A stretch of 64,000 nt of DNA from Pseudomonas sessilinigenes (GTDB lineage: Bacteria > Pseudomonadota > Gammaproteobacteria > Pseudomonadales > Pseudomonadaceae), in contig NZ_CP027706.1 in assembly GCF_003850565.1 (NCBI RefSeq), forward strand, positions 5,580,001 to 5,644,000, written 5' to 3'. Position 1 is the first letter of the stretch. Every line of letters begins with the position of its first letter. Under the pieces are notes generated by a model. That model was not told the origin of the DNA, did no database searches, and saw only the letters and a list, made by a program, of their open reading frames with translations. Positions 39,963 to 50,293 of this stretch are shown piece after piece. A program made the position numbers and the translations under genes.

Positions 39963-41456
39963 CTACTTCTGCTCGCTGACTTGCAATTGCCCATCCCAGC
40001 CACCGCCGAGGGCAGCGATCAACTGCACGCTGGCGATCAACCGGCTCTGCAGCAGGCTCAGCACACTGCGTTCATTGCTCAAGGCCGTCGTCTGGCTGGT
40101 CACGACATCCAGGTAGCCGATCAGCCCCGCCTTGTACTGATTCTCGGTCAGGCGCAGGGCCTCGCGAGCCGAGTCCAGGGCTTGCTGGCGTACCCCTGCT
40201 TCATCGTCCATGACCTTGAGCTGGGCCATGTAGTTCTCCACCTCGCGGAAACCGTCGAGCACAGTCTGCCGGTACTTGGCCACGGTCTGGTCATAGGCCG
40301 CCACGGTACGGTCCACTTCCGCCGAACGCTGGCCGCCATCGAACAAGGTCATCGCCAGTTTCGGCCCCACCGACCAGAAACGATTTGGCAGCGTGATCCA
40401 GTTGGCATAGGTGCTGCTGCTATAGCCACCGGCCATGCTCAGGGTCAGGTCCGGATAATAAGCAGCCTTGGCCACGCCGATGTTGGCATTGGCGGCAATC
40501 ATCGCCCGCTCCGCCGAAGCGATGTCCGGACGCCGCTCCAACAACTGCGACGGCACGCCCAGGGGCACCTGGGGCAGCACCGGCACGCTCTTGGCTTCAG
40601 CCAGGTTGAACGCTGCCGGCGGCACGCCGATGAGCACGGCAATGGCGTTCTCGAACTGCGCCCGCTGCCAGATCAGGTCGATGAGGTCGGCCTGGGTGCT
40701 CTTGAGCTGGGTCTGGGCCTGGGCCACCGCATCCTTGCCAGCAACGCCGGCCTGGTACTGGTTCTGGGTCATGGTCAAGGAGCGCTGGTAGGCCACCACC
40801 GTGGCCTCCAGCAGGCGTTTCTGCTCGTCGATCACCCGCAACTGCAGGTAGTTCTGCACCAGCTCGGACTGCTGGCTCAGGCGCATGGCCGCCAGGTCGG
40901 CAAAACTCGCCTCGGCACTGGCTTCGTTAGCCTCCAGGCCACGCCGCAGCTTGCCCCAGACATCCGCCTCCCAGCTCACCCCCAGCTGGGTGTTGTAGGT
41001 GTCGCGAATACCGCTGCTGGAGCTGCTCAAGGCCGAACTGCTGCTACCGGTGCCCTGGCTCGCGCGGGTCTTGCCGGCACTCAGGTCGACACTGGGAAAG
41101 AACGCTCCGCGAGAGCTGCGCACCAGGGCCTGGGCCTGGCGGAATTGCGCCTCCGACTGGGCAACGCTCTGGTTGGCATTGTTGAGCTTGTCCACCAGGT
41201 CGTTGAGCTGGGCGTCGCCGTAGAGCTGCCACCAGGCACCGCGGGCCAGGGCATCGCTGGGATTGGCTTGGCGCCAGCCCTCGGCCTGCTTGTATTGCGC
41301 AGGCTCGGCCACTTCGGGTCGCTGATAGTCGGGGCCGATGGCGCAGGCACTGAGCAACGCGGCGCACAGGCCCAGGCTCAGGACCCGCGAGCCCCGGGCC
41401 ATGGCCAGGCGCTGGGTGGACAGCGGCGAAACGGGACGGGACGGATGTTCGGTCAT
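39963..41456 (-). CDS. opmB: Outer-membrane factor of the RND pump (OpmB-like)
   Basis: This TolC/NodT-family outer-membrane channel closes the MuxABC tripartite pump. The N-terminus is a lipoprotein signal with lipobox LLSAC (Cys38), then the NodT-family opening AIGPDYQRPEV. Two repeated helix-strand units follow (LAMTLFDGGQRSAEVDRTVA in the second). At 497 residues it matches the family. Its start overlaps the muxC stop by 4 bp, so it is the last gene of muxABC-opmB. Confidence 0.95.
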   Translation of the reverse strand: MTEHPSRPVSPLSTQRLAMARGSRVLSLGLCAALLSACAIGPDYQRPEVAEPAQYKQAEGWRQANPSDALARGAWWQLYGDAQLNDLVDKLNNANQSVAQSEAQFRQAQALVRSSRGAFFPSVDLSAGKTRASQGTGSSSSALSSSSSGIRDTYNTQLGVSWEADVWGKLRRGLEANEASAEASFADLAAMRLSQQSELVQNYLQLRVIDEQKRLLEATVVAYQRSLTMTQNQYQAGVAGKDAVAQAQTQLKSTQADLIDLIWQRAQFENAIAVLIGVPPAAFNLAEAKSVPVLPQVPLGVPSQLLERRPDIASAERAMIAANANIGVAKAAYYPDLTLSMAGGYSSSTYANWITLPNRFWSVGPKLAMTLFDGGQRSAEVDRTVAAYDQTVAKYRQTVLDGFREVENYMAQLKVMDDEAGVRQQALDSAREALRLTENQYKAGLIGYLDVVTSQTTALSNERSVLSLLQSRLIASVQLIAALGGGWDGQLQVSEQK

Positions 41457-44400
41457 AGCGGCGTTTCCAGAGCGGCATCGGTACGAACCCCGCGCCAGTG
41501 ATTGAACTTGTGGCGCAGGCGGTCGAGGTAGAGGTAGACCACCGGGGTGGTGTAGAGCGTGAGGACCTGGCTGAAGACCAGGCCGCCGATGATGGTCAGT
41601 CCCAGCGGCTGGCGCATCTCCGAGCCTTCGGCCGCACCCAGCAACAGCGGCAAGGCGCCGAGGATCGCTGCCAGGGTGGTCATCAGGATCGGCCGCAGGC
41701 GTTGCAGGCAGGCGCTGCGGATCGATTGCAACGGGTCGAGCCCGTGATGCCGCTCCAGCTGCAGCGCCAGGTCGATCATCAGGATCGCGTTCTTCTTCAC
41801 CACCCCGATCAACAGGAACAGCCCCAACAGCGAAATCAGGCTGAATTCGCTGCCCAGCACATAGATCGAGAGCAAGGCACCGACCCCGGCCGAAGGCAAG
41901 GTGGAAAGGATGGTCAGCGGATGGATGTAGCTCTCGTAGAGCACTCCGAGCACCAGGTACACCGCCAGCAGAGCGCCGAGGATCATGAACGGCTGGCTTT
42001 TCTGGGTGGCAGCGAAGGCGTCGGCGGTGCCGGCCATCTTGATGATCACATCCTCGGGCATGCCCAGCTTGGCGATCGCTCGCTCGATGGCCGCGGTGCC
42101 CTGCTCCACGGTGACACCTTCGGCCATGTCGAAGGAAATGCTTTCCGAGGCGAACTGCCCCTCGTGGCTGACTCGATCGTCTTCCAGGCTGTTCTCATAA
42201 TGAGCGATGGTCGACAACGGAATCCGCGCCCCATCGGCGGTGATGACCTGTACCTGGTTCAGGGTGATCGGGTCCTGGGCGTACTTGGGATTGACCTCCA
42301 TCACCACCTGATATTGGTTGAGGCTGTCATAGATGGTGGAGATCTGCCGCTGGCTGTAGGCGTTGTTGAGCACCGCGGTGACCATGTCCATGTCCACCCC
42401 CAGGCGCTTGGCCTGGTCGCGATCGACCACCAGGGTCACCTGCTGGGCACCGTGGCCGTCCCGGGCATCGATGGCGGTCAGCTCGGGCAACGCCCGCAAC
42501 GCCGCGACGACCTTCGGATACCACTCGCGCAGCTCACCCAGGTTGCCACTCTGCAGGATGTAGGAGTACTGCGAGGTGGTCTGCTCGCGGCCGCCACCGA
42601 ACTGCAGGTCCTGGTCGGCCATCAGCATCAGCTGGGCGCCAGGCACCTTGGGCATTTCCTTGCGCAGGCGCTCGATGACCTTCTGCGCCGAGATATTGCG
42701 CTCCTTGATGGGTTTCAGGCGCACCAGCATGAAGGCGTTGTTGGTGCCGTTGGAGCCGCCGATGAAGCCGGCCACGCTTTCCACCGCCTCATCCTTGAGC
42801 ACGGCGCGGCGGAAGATCTCCATCTTCGGCTGCATCACGCTGAAGGACAGGCCGTCGTCGCCACGGACGAAACCGATCAACTGGCCGGTGTCCTGCTGGG
42901 GCATGAAGGTCTTGGGCACCACCACGTACAGGGCAACGTTGACACCGATGGTCACCAGCAGGCTGAGCAAGGTCAGGCGCCGGTGCCGCAGCACCCAGTC
43001 CAGGCTGCTGGCGTACTTGCCGACCATCCAGTCGTTGCTGCGCCGGCTCCAACGTTGCAGGGCATTCTCCTGGCCCGGCAGGTGGGGCTTGAGCCAACGG
43101 GCGCAGAGCATCGGAGTCAGGGTCAGGGACACCACCAGCGAAACCACGATGGCCGCCGCCAGGGTGATGGAGAACTCGCGGAACAGACTTTCGATGATCC
43201 CGCCCATGAACAGGATCGACAGGAACACCGCCACCAGCGAGACGTTCATCGACAACAGGGTGAAGCCCACTTCCTTGGCCCCCATGTAAGCGGCCTGCAG
43301 CGGTTTCACGCCCTCATCGATATGCCGCGAGATGTTCTCCAGCACCACGATGGCATCGTCCACCACCAATCCCGTGGCCAGGATCAGCGCCATCAGCGAC
43401 AGGTTGTTCAGGGAAAAGCCGTACAGGTACATGACCGCGAAGGTGCCCACCAGCGACACCGGTACCGCCAGGGTCGGGATCACCGAGGCGCGGAAGTTGC
43501 CCAGGAACAGGAACACCACCAGGATCACCAGGGCCACGGCGATCAGCAGGGTCATCTCCGCCTCGTGCAAGGTGGCCTTGATCACCGGGGAGCGATCCAT
43601 GGCCAGGTTGAGCTTGACGCTGGCCGGCAGCACCGCCTGCAACGCCGGCAGCTGGGCCTTGATCTCGTTCACCGTCTCGATGATGTTGGCCCCGGCCTGG
43701 CGGTTGATCACCAGCAGCACGGCCGCGTCGTCGTTGAAGAAACCGCTGTTGTAGCGATCCTCGACGCCATCGCTGACCTTGGCCACGTCCTTCAGTCGCA
43801 GGGCCGCGCCGTTGTTGTAGTGAATGATCAGCGGCTCGTAATCGCGAGCCTTCTCCAATTGGTCGTTGGCCTGGATCTGCCACAAGCGCTGGTCATCCTC
43901 CACCGAGCCCTTGGGGCGGCGCTGGTTGGCATTGGCGATGGCGTTGCGCACGTCGTCCAGGGCCACCCCGTACTGGTTGAGCAGCTGCGGCTCCAGCTCG
44001 ATGCGCACCGCTGGCAGCGAGCTGCCTCCGACCTGCACCTCGCCCACGCCCTGCACCTGGGACAGGCTCTGGGACAGGATGGTGGAGGCCAGGTCGTAGA
44101 GCTGGCCCTTTTCCAGCACATCGGAGGTCAAGGACAGCACCATGATCGGCGCCTGGGACGGGTTGACCTTCTTGTAGGTAGGCATGCTGCGCATGCCGCT
44201 GGGCAACAGGTTGCGCGAGGCATTGATCGCCGCCTGCACTTCCCGCGCCGCGCCATTGATGTCGCGGTCCAGGTCGAATTGCAGGATCACCCGGGTCGAA
44301 CCCTGGCTGGAGCGGCTGCTCATGGTGTTGACCCCGGCAATGGCGCCGAAGGAGCGCTCCAGGGGCGTGGCCACCGTGGAGGCCATGACCTCGGGGCTGG

Positions 44401-44560
44401 CCCCGGGCAGGCTGGCCTGGACCACGATCACCGGGAAATCCATCTGCGGCAGCGGCGCCACCGGCAACAGCCCGAAACTGACGCCGCCCAATAACATAAT
44501 CGCCAGACTCAAGAGCATGGTCGCCACGGGACGCCTGATAAAAGGTCCGGACAGGTTCAT
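41453..44560 (-). CDS. muxC: RND efflux permease MuxC/MdtC-type
   Basis: This inner-membrane proton-driven multidrug pump subunit forms a heteromultimer with the second permease. It starts MNLSGPFIRRPVATMLLSLA; ATG 44560 has GGAG about 6 bases upstream, and the TTG five codons earlier is less likely. RND features: two large periplasmic loops and twelve helices, with the helix-4 proton-relay Asp pair in ATGLVVDDAIVVLENI and the terminal TYTTPVVYLYLDRL-like segment (TLYTTPVVYLYLDRL). At 1035 residues it is complete. It lies 97 bp after muxB and overlaps opmB. Confidence 0.95.
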   Translation of the reverse strand: MNLSGPFIRRPVATMLLSLAIMLLGGVSFGLLPVAPLPQMDFPVIVVQASLPGASPEVMASTVATPLERSFGAIAGVNTMSSRSSQGSTRVILQFDLDRDINGAAREVQAAINASRNLLPSGMRSMPTYKKVNPSQAPIMVLSLTSDVLEKGQLYDLASTILSQSLSQVQGVGEVQVGGSSLPAVRIELEPQLLNQYGVALDDVRNAIANANQRRPKGSVEDDQRLWQIQANDQLEKARDYEPLIIHYNNGAALRLKDVAKVSDGVEDRYNSGFFNDDAAVLLVINRQAGANIIETVNEIKAQLPALQAVLPASVKLNLAMDRSPVIKATLHEAEMTLLIAVALVILVVFLFLGNFRASVIPTLAVPVSLVGTFAVMYLYGFSLNNLSLMALILATGLVVDDAIVVLENISRHIDEGVKPLQAAYMGAKEVGFTLLSMNVSLVAVFLSILFMGGIIESLFREFSITLAAAIVVSLVVSLTLTPMLCARWLKPHLPGQENALQRWSRRSNDWMVGKYASSLDWVLRHRRLTLLSLLVTIGVNVALYVVVPKTFMPQQDTGQLIGFVRGDDGLSFSVMQPKMEIFRRAVLKDEAVESVAGFIGGSNGTNNAFMLVRLKPIKERNISAQKVIERLRKEMPKVPGAQLMLMADQDLQFGGGREQTTSQYSYILQSGNLGELREWYPKVVAALRALPELTAIDARDGHGAQQVTLVVDRDQAKRLGVDMDMVTAVLNNAYSQRQISTIYDSLNQYQVVMEVNPKYAQDPITLNQVQVITADGARIPLSTIAHYENSLEDDRVSHEGQFASESISFDMAEGVTVEQGTAAIERAIAKLGMPEDVIIKMAGTADAFAATQKSQPFMILGALLAVYLVLGVLYESYIHPLTILSTLPSAGVGALLSIYVLGSEFSLISLLGLFLLIGVVKKNAILMIDLALQLERHHGLDPLQSIRSACLQRLRPILMTTLAAILGALPLLLGAAEGSEMRQPLGLTIIGGLVFSQVLTLYTTPVVYLYLDRLRHKFNHWRGVRTDAALETPL

Positions 44561-44573
44561 GGGCGGCAGCTCC

Positions 44574-44597
44574 AAGCTTCAAGCTGCAAGCTACAAG
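44574..44597. repeat. Heptamer direct repeats in the muxB-muxC gap
   Basis: Three 7-bp units AAGCTTC, AAGCTGC and AAGCTAC plus a trailing AAG are found 14 bp upstream of the muxC start (minus strand). Repeats of this AAGCTNC kind are frequent between genes in Pseudomonas. The ribosome site of muxC lies right beside them. Confidence 0.75.
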
Positions 44598-44657
44598 AGA
44601 AAAGCAGGACGCCCAGCAGCGGCTCTGGCTTTTGCTCCGGCTTGCCGCTGACGCCCC

Positions 44658-47600
44658 TCACACCACTTCTCCTACGGCGGGCTTGGCAAACCGGCGGCCC
44701 AAGCGATCGAAGTACAAGTAGATAACGGGCGTGGTGAACAGGGTCAGGACCTGGCTCACCAGCAGGCCGCCGACCATCACCAGGCCCAGGGGCTGGCGCA
44801 GCTCGGCACCGGAACCGGTGGCCAGCATCAAGGGTACGGCACCGAACAATGCCGCCAGGGTGGTCATGAGAATCGGCCGGAAGCGCAGCAGCGCCGCCTG
44901 GTAGATGGCTTGCTGCGGCGCGACGCCCTGGTTGCGTTCGGCATCCAGGGCGAAGTCGATCATCATGATCGCGTTCTTCTTGACGATACCGATCAGCAGG
45001 ATGATGCCGATGATGGCGATCATGCCCAGGTCGTTACCGCTGAGGATCAGTGCCAGCAAGGCCCCCACCGCTGCCGAGGGCAAGGTGGAGAGGATCGTGA
45101 TCGGATGGATGTAGCTCTCGTAGAGCACACCGAGCACGATGTACATGGTCACCACCGCCGCCAGGATCAGCAGCAAGGTGCTGGACAGAGAAGCCTGGAA
45201 GGCCTCGGCCGCGCCCTGGAAGCGAGTCTGCACCCCCACCGGCATGCCGATGTCCTGCTGCACCTGCTCGATCACCTGCACCGCTTCGCCCAGGGCTACC
45301 CCGGGTGCGAGGTTGAAGGACATCATCACCGCCGGGAACTGGCCGATGTGGGCAATCGCCAACTGCGCCTGGCGCTCCTCGACATGGGCCAGGCTCGACA
45401 GGCGCACTTGCCCGCCATCGGTGGTCTTGACGTGGATCTGCTCCAGGGCCTGGGGTCCGATGCGCTCCCCGGCCTGGGCCTGGAGCACCACCCGATACTG
45501 GCTGGCCTGGGTATAGATGGTGGAGATCTGCCGCTGGCCAAAGGCGTCGTACAGGGCGTCGGTGATGTTCGACACCGAGACCCCGATCCGCGACGCGGCA
45601 TCACGATCGATCACCAGGTAGACCTGCAGCCCCTTGTCCTGCAGGTCGCTGGCCACGTCGGTGAGTTCCGGACGCTGGCCCAGGGCTTCGACCAGGCGAG
45701 TACTCCACAAGCTCAGCAGGTCGGCATCAGGCGATGACAGGCTGAACTGGTACTGGGTCCGGCTGACCCGGTCCTCGATGGTCAGGTCCTGTACCGGCTG
45801 CATGAACAGGCGGATACCCAGCAGCTTGTCCACCTGCGGTTGCAACCGCGCAATGACCTGGGCGGCACTCAGGTCCCGTTGATTGTGGGGCTTGAGGTTG
45901 ATCAGCAAGCGACCGCTGTTGAGAGTGGCGTTGTCACCGTCGACCCCGATATAGGACGACAGGCTCTGTACTGCCGGGTCCTGCAGGATGATCTTGGCCA
46001 GGTCCTGCTGACGCTGGCTCATGGCGGCAAAGGACACCGACTGCGGCGCCTCGGAAATTCCCTGGATGACACCGGTGTCCTGCACCGGGAAGAACCCCTT
46101 GGGCACCATCAGGTAGAGGAACACCGTCAGGGCCAGGGTACCGATGGCCACCAGCAGGGTCAGGAACTGGTGCCTGAGCACCCACTGCAACTGGCGCCCG
46201 TAGCCCTCGATCAACCAATCGATCCAGGCCCCACTTGCGCGATAGAAGCGCCCCTGCTCGTGTTCCTTGGGCTCGGGCTTGAGCAACCGGGCACACATCA
46301 TCGGGGTCAGGGTCAGGGACACCACCAGGGAAATCAGGATCGCCACCGCCAGGGTGATGGCGAACTCACGGAACAGCCGCCCGACCACATCGGCCATGAA
46401 CAGCAGCGGGATCAGTACTGCGATCAGCGACAGGGTCAGGGAAATCAGGGTGAAGCCAATCTGCTTGGCCCCCTTGAGCGCCGCCTGCAACGGGCTATCG
46501 CCCTCCTCGACGAAACGCGAAATGTTTTCCAGCATGACGATGGCATCGTCCACTACGAAGCCGGTGGCGATGGTCAGGGCCATCAGGGTCAGGTTGTTCA
46601 CCGAAAAACCGGCCAGGTACATCACGCCAAAGGTCCCGACCAACGACAACGGCACGGCAATCGATGGGATCAGCGTCGCACTGGCCCGGCGCAGGAACAG
46701 GAACGTCACCATCACCACCAGGGCGATGGCGATGAGCAACTCGTGCTGTACGTCGTTGACCGAGGCGCGGATGGTCTGGGTACGGTCGGTGAGCACGGTG
46801 ACATCCAGGCCCGCTGGCAGGTTGTCGGTGATGCTCGGCAACATCGCCTTGATCCGGTCCACCACCTCGATGACGTTGGCCCCGGGCTGGCGCTGGATGT
46901 TCAACAACACGGCCTGGTTCTCGTTGGCCCAGGCCGCCAGGCGTTCGTTCTCGGCACCGTCGACGATCTCGGCGACATCCTTCAGGCGCAGTGGCGCACC
47001 GTTCTTGTAGGCCAGGATCAGCTCGGCATAGTCCTTGGGCGAAGTCAGCTGGTCGTTGGCGTCGAGCATCGACACCCGGGTCGGGCCGTCGAAGTTGCCC
47101 TTGGGCTGGTTGACGTTGGACGCGGCAATCAGGGTGCGCACGTCCGACAGGTTCAGGCCGTTGGCCGCCAGGGCCTCCGGGTTGACCTTGATCCGCACGG
47201 CCTGGCGCTGGCCGCCGGCGATGCTGACCATGCCCACGCCGCTGATCTGGGCGATCTTCTGCGCCATGCGGGTGTCCACCAGGTCATTGAGCTTGGGCAA
47301 CAGCATGGTCTTGGAGGTGATCGCCAGGGTCAGCACCGGGGTGTCCGCAGGGTTGACCTTGTTGTACACCGGCGGCGCCGGCAGGTCCTTGGGCAACAGG
47401 TTGGTGGCCGCATTGATCGCCGCCTGTACCTGCTGCTCGGCGACGTCCATGTTGATGTCGAGGCTGAAACGCAGGGTCAGCACCGAAGCGCCACCGGAAC
47501 TGGTGGAGGCCATCTGGGTCAGGCCCGGCATCTGCCCGAACTGGCGCTCGAGCGGCGCGGTCACCGCGCTGGTCATCACATCCGGGCTGGCCCCCGGGTA

Positions 47601-47750
47601 TAGGGTCATGACCCGGATGGTCGGGTAATCCACCTGGGGCAAGGCCGAGACCGGCAGCAAGCGATAGGCGATCAGGCCGGCCAGGACAATGGCCAGCATG
47701 CTCAGGGTGGTGGCTACCGGACGGAGGATGAACAGCCGCGAGAAATTCAT
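44658..47750 (-). CDS. muxB: RND efflux permease MuxB/MdtB-type
   Basis: This is the first of two RND permeases of the pump. The start [20 protein letters not shown] is typical of MdtB/MuxB. Helix 4 has the proton-relay pair in [16 protein letters not shown]; the pore and docking loops contain [18 protein letters not shown]; the C-terminus has [15 protein letters not shown]. At 1030 residues it is full length. Its start overlaps the muxA stop (4 bp). Order muxA-muxB-muxC-opmB equals that of P. aeruginosa, where the pump exports novobiocin, macrolides and aztreonam at low level. Confidence 0.95.
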   Translation of the reverse strand: MNFSRLFILRPVATTLSMLAIVLAGLIAYRLLPVSALPQVDYPTIRVMTLYPGASPDVMTSAVTAPLERQFGQMPGLTQMASTSSGGASVLTLRFSLDINMDVAEQQVQAAINAATNLLPKDLPAPPVYNKVNPADTPVLTLAITSKTMLLPKLNDLVDTRMAQKIAQISGVGMVSIAGGQRQAVRIKVNPEALAANGLNLSDVRTLIAASNVNQPKGNFDGPTRVSMLDANDQLTSPKDYAELILAYKNGAPLRLKDVAEIVDGAENERLAAWANENQAVLLNIQRQPGANVIEVVDRIKAMLPSITDNLPAGLDVTVLTDRTQTIRASVNDVQHELLIAIALVVMVTFLFLRRASATLIPSIAVPLSLVGTFGVMYLAGFSVNNLTLMALTIATGFVVDDAIVMLENISRFVEEGDSPLQAALKGAKQIGFTLISLTLSLIAVLIPLLFMADVVGRLFREFAITLAVAILISLVVSLTLTPMMCARLLKPEPKEHEQGRFYRASGAWIDWLIEGYGRQLQWVLRHQFLTLLVAIGTLALTVFLYLMVPKGFFPVQDTGVIQGISEAPQSVSFAAMSQRQQDLAKIILQDPAVQSLSSYIGVDGDNATLNSGRLLINLKPHNQRDLSAAQVIARLQPQVDKLLGIRLFMQPVQDLTIEDRVSRTQYQFSLSSPDADLLSLWSTRLVEALGQRPELTDVASDLQDKGLQVYLVIDRDAASRIGVSVSNITDALYDAFGQRQISTIYTQASQYRVVLQAQAGERIGPQALEQIHVKTTDGGQVRLSSLAHVEERQAQLAIAHIGQFPAVMMSFNLAPGVALGEAVQVIEQVQQDIGMPVGVQTRFQGAAEAFQASLSSTLLLILAAVVTMYIVLGVLYESYIHPITILSTLPSAAVGALLALILSGNDLGMIAIIGIILLIGIVKKNAIMMIDFALDAERNQGVAPQQAIYQAALLRFRPILMTTLAALFGAVPLMLATGSGAELRQPLGLVMVGGLLVSQVLTLFTTPVIYLYFDRLGRRFAKPAVGEVV

Positions 47751-49078
47751 GCGCCGGCCTTTTGTGCCTTGCCAGCAACTGGCGCTGCATCGGGCGCCGT
47801 GGCACTGGCCGAACCTGCGGGCTGGCCTTGCAGGTGCTCGGTGGGAGTGGTCGGCACGTCGATGGCGTCATTGACCACTTCCACCTCGCTACCGTCCTTG
47901 AGGCGGTCGGTGCCTTCCATCACCACCCTGTCGCCGGCCTTGAGGCCTTCGGTGATCACCGTCGAGTCACCGTTGCTGGCGCCCACCTTGAGCGTCCGGA
48001 TCTTGACCTTGTTGTCCCCATCCATGGCATAGACGAAGGTGCCGTTGGTGCCGAACTGGATCGCCGCCGAAGGCGCCAGCACCACATTCTTCAAAGTATC
48101 GGCCAGCAGGCGCACGTTGACGAACTGATTGGGGAACAGGCCCTGGTCGCGGTTCTCGAAACGGGCCTTGAACTTGAGGGTGCCGGTGGTGGTGTCGATC
48201 TGGTTATCCAGGCTTTGCAATACGCCGCTGGCCTGCAGCTTGACGTCGCCCCGGTCCCAGGCTTCCACCGGCAGCTTGGCGCCGCCGTGGTAGCGATTGA
48301 GCACGGTTTCCAGGCTGTTTTCCGGCAGGGTGAACGCCACGCTGATCGGTTGGGTCTGGGTGATGATCACCAGCGCCGTGGTGTCATTGGCCGCCACCAG
48401 GTTGCCGACGTCCAGCTGACGCAAGCCCAGGCGGCCGGCGATAGGCGCACGGATCTGGGTGAATTCGAGGTTGAGCTTGGCATCGTTGACGGCCGCCTGG
48501 TTGGTCTTGACGGTCCCCTGGTACTGGCCCACCAGCGCCACGGCATTATCCAGGGTCTGCTTGGCGACACTGTCCTGGGCGTACAGCCCCCGATAGCGTT
48601 CGAGGTCAATCTGGGCATTCTTCAACTGCGCCTGGTTCTGCAACAGCGTGCCTTCGGCCTGGAGCAAGGCGTTCTGGTAAGGCCGCGGATCGATCTGGGC
48701 CAGCAGGTCGCCGGCCTTGACCATCTGCCCTTCCTCGAAGTTGACCTTCACCAGCTCCCCCGCCACCCGGCTGCGTACATTGATGGTGTTCAGAGCGGTC
48801 ACTGTACCAAGGGCCTTGTAGTACAAGGCGAAGTCTCCCTGGGTCACCGGCAGCACCCGCACCGGGATCGGACCACTGGCGCCACCAAAACCGGGGCGCA
48901 TGCTGCCACTGCGCCCGGTATGCCCGGTAGCGGCCTTCTGAGCCGCCGCCTCCTTGTGGGTGCTGCCGGCCGGCCAGAATTTCCAGCACAGGCCGGCGAC
49001 CAGCAGCAGGACGAACAGGCCGAACAGCCAGCGACGGGAGTTGCGGGTAGCAGAGGATTGCATGGAGTGATCAACCAT
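47747..49078 (-). CDS. muxA: Periplasmic adaptor (membrane fusion) protein MuxA/MdtA-type
   Basis: MuxA links the inner-membrane permeases to OpmB. One N-terminal helix ([20 protein letters not shown]) anchors it; then a barrel-sandwich/lipoyl half ([20 protein letters not shown]), a long helical hairpin (residues about 125-200), the second lipoyl half ([20 protein letters not shown]), and beta-barrel domains. The C-terminus is Ala/Pro-rich. At 443 residues it is normal. The Met at 49063 (MQSSATRN) is an alternative start. It is the first gene of the operon; the promoter should lie in 49079-49200. Confidence 0.94.
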   Translation of the reverse strand: MVDHSMQSSATRNSRRWLFGLFVLLLVAGLCWKFWPAGSTHKEAAAQKAATGHTGRSGSMRPGFGGASGPIPVRVLPVTQGDFALYYKALGTVTALNTINVRSRVAGELVKVNFEEGQMVKAGDLLAQIDPRPYQNALLQAEGTLLQNQAQLKNAQIDLERYRGLYAQDSVAKQTLDNAVALVGQYQGTVKTNQAAVNDAKLNLEFTQIRAPIAGRLGLRQLDVGNLVAANDTTALVIITQTQPISVAFTLPENSLETVLNRYHGGAKLPVEAWDRGDVKLQASGVLQSLDNQIDTTTGTLKFKARFENRDQGLFPNQFVNVRLLADTLKNVVLAPSAAIQFGTNGTFVYAMDGDNKVKIRTLKVGASNGDSTVITEGLKAGDRVVMEGTDRLKDGSEVEVVNDAIDVPTTPTEHLQGQPAGSASATAPDAAPVAGKAQKAGA

Positions 49079-49208
49079 TGGGCGCGTGGAATCGGTCTAT
49101 TCAAGAAGGCTGAAAGATAAGCACTAGAGCGGTTTTAGCAAAGCGCCTTTACCGGCAATTTACCTTTGCCTGACGTTTTAACGTTCAGTTCTAACTTACT
49201 GAAGCACA

Positions 49209-49238
49209 AATAAAAACGGCCTGGACAGGCCAGGCCGT
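49209..49238 (-). terminator. Rho-independent terminator of tpx
   Basis: ACGGCCTGG-ACAGG-CCAGGCCGT is a perfect 9-bp stem with a 5-base loop (49216-49238). Read on the minus strand it is followed by TTTTTATTTG (below 49216), a textbook intrinsic terminator 18 bp after the tpx stop. It isolates tpx from the muxA promoter. Confidence 0.9.
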
Positions 49239-49256
49239 GAATAATTGTAAAAGCGC

Positions 49257-49757
49257 TTACTTGAGCACGGCCAGAGCGGCGTCGTAGTTCGGCTCTTCAG
49301 CGATCTCCTTGACCAGCTCGCTGTGCAGCACTTTGTCGTTTTCATCCAGCACCACCACGGCGCGGGCAGTCAGCCCGGCCAACGGGCCATCGGCGATGGC
49401 CACGCCATAGTTCTCGATGAATTCGCGACCACGCAGGGTCGACAGGTTCTGTACGTTTTCCAGGCCTTCGGCGCCGCAGAAGCGGGCCTGGGCGAACGGC
49501 AGGTCGGCGGAGATGCACAGCACCACGGTGTTGGCCAGGTCATTGGCCTGGGCATTGAACTTGCGCACCGATGTCGCGCAGGTCGGCGTATCGACACTTG
49601 GGAAGATGTTCAGCACCTTGCGCTTGCCGGCCAGGCTGGCCAGGGAGACATCGGCCAGGCCGGCGCCCACCAGGGAGAACGCTGGGGCCTTGGAGCCCAC
49701 TTGTGGCAGTTGACCATTAACCTGGACCGGATTGCCTTTGAGGGTAACTTGAGCCAT
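49257..49757 (-). CDS. tpx: Thiol peroxidase Tpx (atypical 2-Cys peroxiredoxin)
   Basis: Tpx reduces hydrogen peroxide and alkyl hydroperoxides using thioredoxin. The peroxidatic cysteine is Cys60 in [16 protein letters not shown] and the resolving cysteine is Cys94 in ARFCGAEG, the usual spacing of the Tpx family. Length 166 residues, soluble; in E. coli the enzyme is periplasmic-associated but here no signal is present. AAGGA before the ATG supports the start. Monocistronic, with its own terminator. Confidence 0.97.
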   Translation of the reverse strand: MAQVTLKGNPVQVNGQLPQVGSKAPAFSLVGAGLADVSLASLAGKRKVLNIFPSVDTPTCATSVRKFNAQANDLANTVVLCISADLPFAQARFCGAEGLENVQNLSTLRGREFIENYGVAIADGPLAGLTARAVVVLDENDKVLHSELVKEIAEEPNYDAALAVLK

Positions 49758-50293
49758 GAACGGAGTCCTTTTTCAGCAGAGGAAATAAAACAGCATCGAG
49801 AAATGATCGAGAGGCCGAAGTTAAGCATGAAACGCTTCAGGCACCTATGCCCGGCAGAACAAATTGTCCGACACGCCCTGCGCCTGCCAAAGAGACGCCA
49901 ATCGTGCCGAATCGATGACCAGGAGCAGCCCCGACAGCATGGCGAACCGCAAGCTCCTTCTCGCCCAAGAAAAAGAGCACCCGCCAGGCCAGGTAACCGG
50001 CTCTCGAAACGGGGCAAAGGGCTACAATCCAGCGCCATCAATAAGAACAATTTACATCATATAAATCACATAATTAATTGTTTTATATAGATTTTTATCA
50101 ATCTAGAAAACACATTAAATTAACCATACAAACTACATTGAAATAATTACAAATCACTTTAATATCAATCATCGCGCGATACGGGGTGCCACCCACCCTG
50201 CCGGCGGTTTTTTCTCGTGAAACACGTCCACTCAGTAGTATCATCACGCCATTATCGATCCTTGCCGCGGTTTTCATGGAGTCGTACCGCCCA
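49758..50293 (+). other. 536-bp gap with a very AT-rich core between tpx and the J-domain gene
   Basis: The first 280 bases are ordinary GC content; no supported gene on either strand. Positions 50041-50160 contain only 22 G or C in 120 bases (18%), in a GC-rich genome. Promoters of the two divergent genes must lie here. Short direct repeats (TAAATT, ATAAAT) are visible in the AT core. Such DNA is a natural target of H-NS-type silencers (MvaT/MvaU in Pseudomonas). Confidence 0.7.
50138..50165 (+). promoter_or_regulatory. Candidate sigma70 promoter of the J-domain gene
   Basis: TTGAAA (50138-50143), 16 bases, then TAATAT (50160-50165) is a good sigma70 match, about 120 bp before the proposed start. 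It lies in the AT-rich core, where such matches also occur by chance. Confidence 0.4.

Noticed and set aside
41498..44494. A plus-strand frame of about 1000 codons opposite muxC
   Set aside because: Antisense shadow; very His/Gln/Asp-rich composition typical of reversed GC-rich coding DNA.
49323..50090. Plus-strand frame of 255 codons across tpx and its promoter
   Set aside because: It is antisense to tpx and runs into the AT-rich gap without coding signals.
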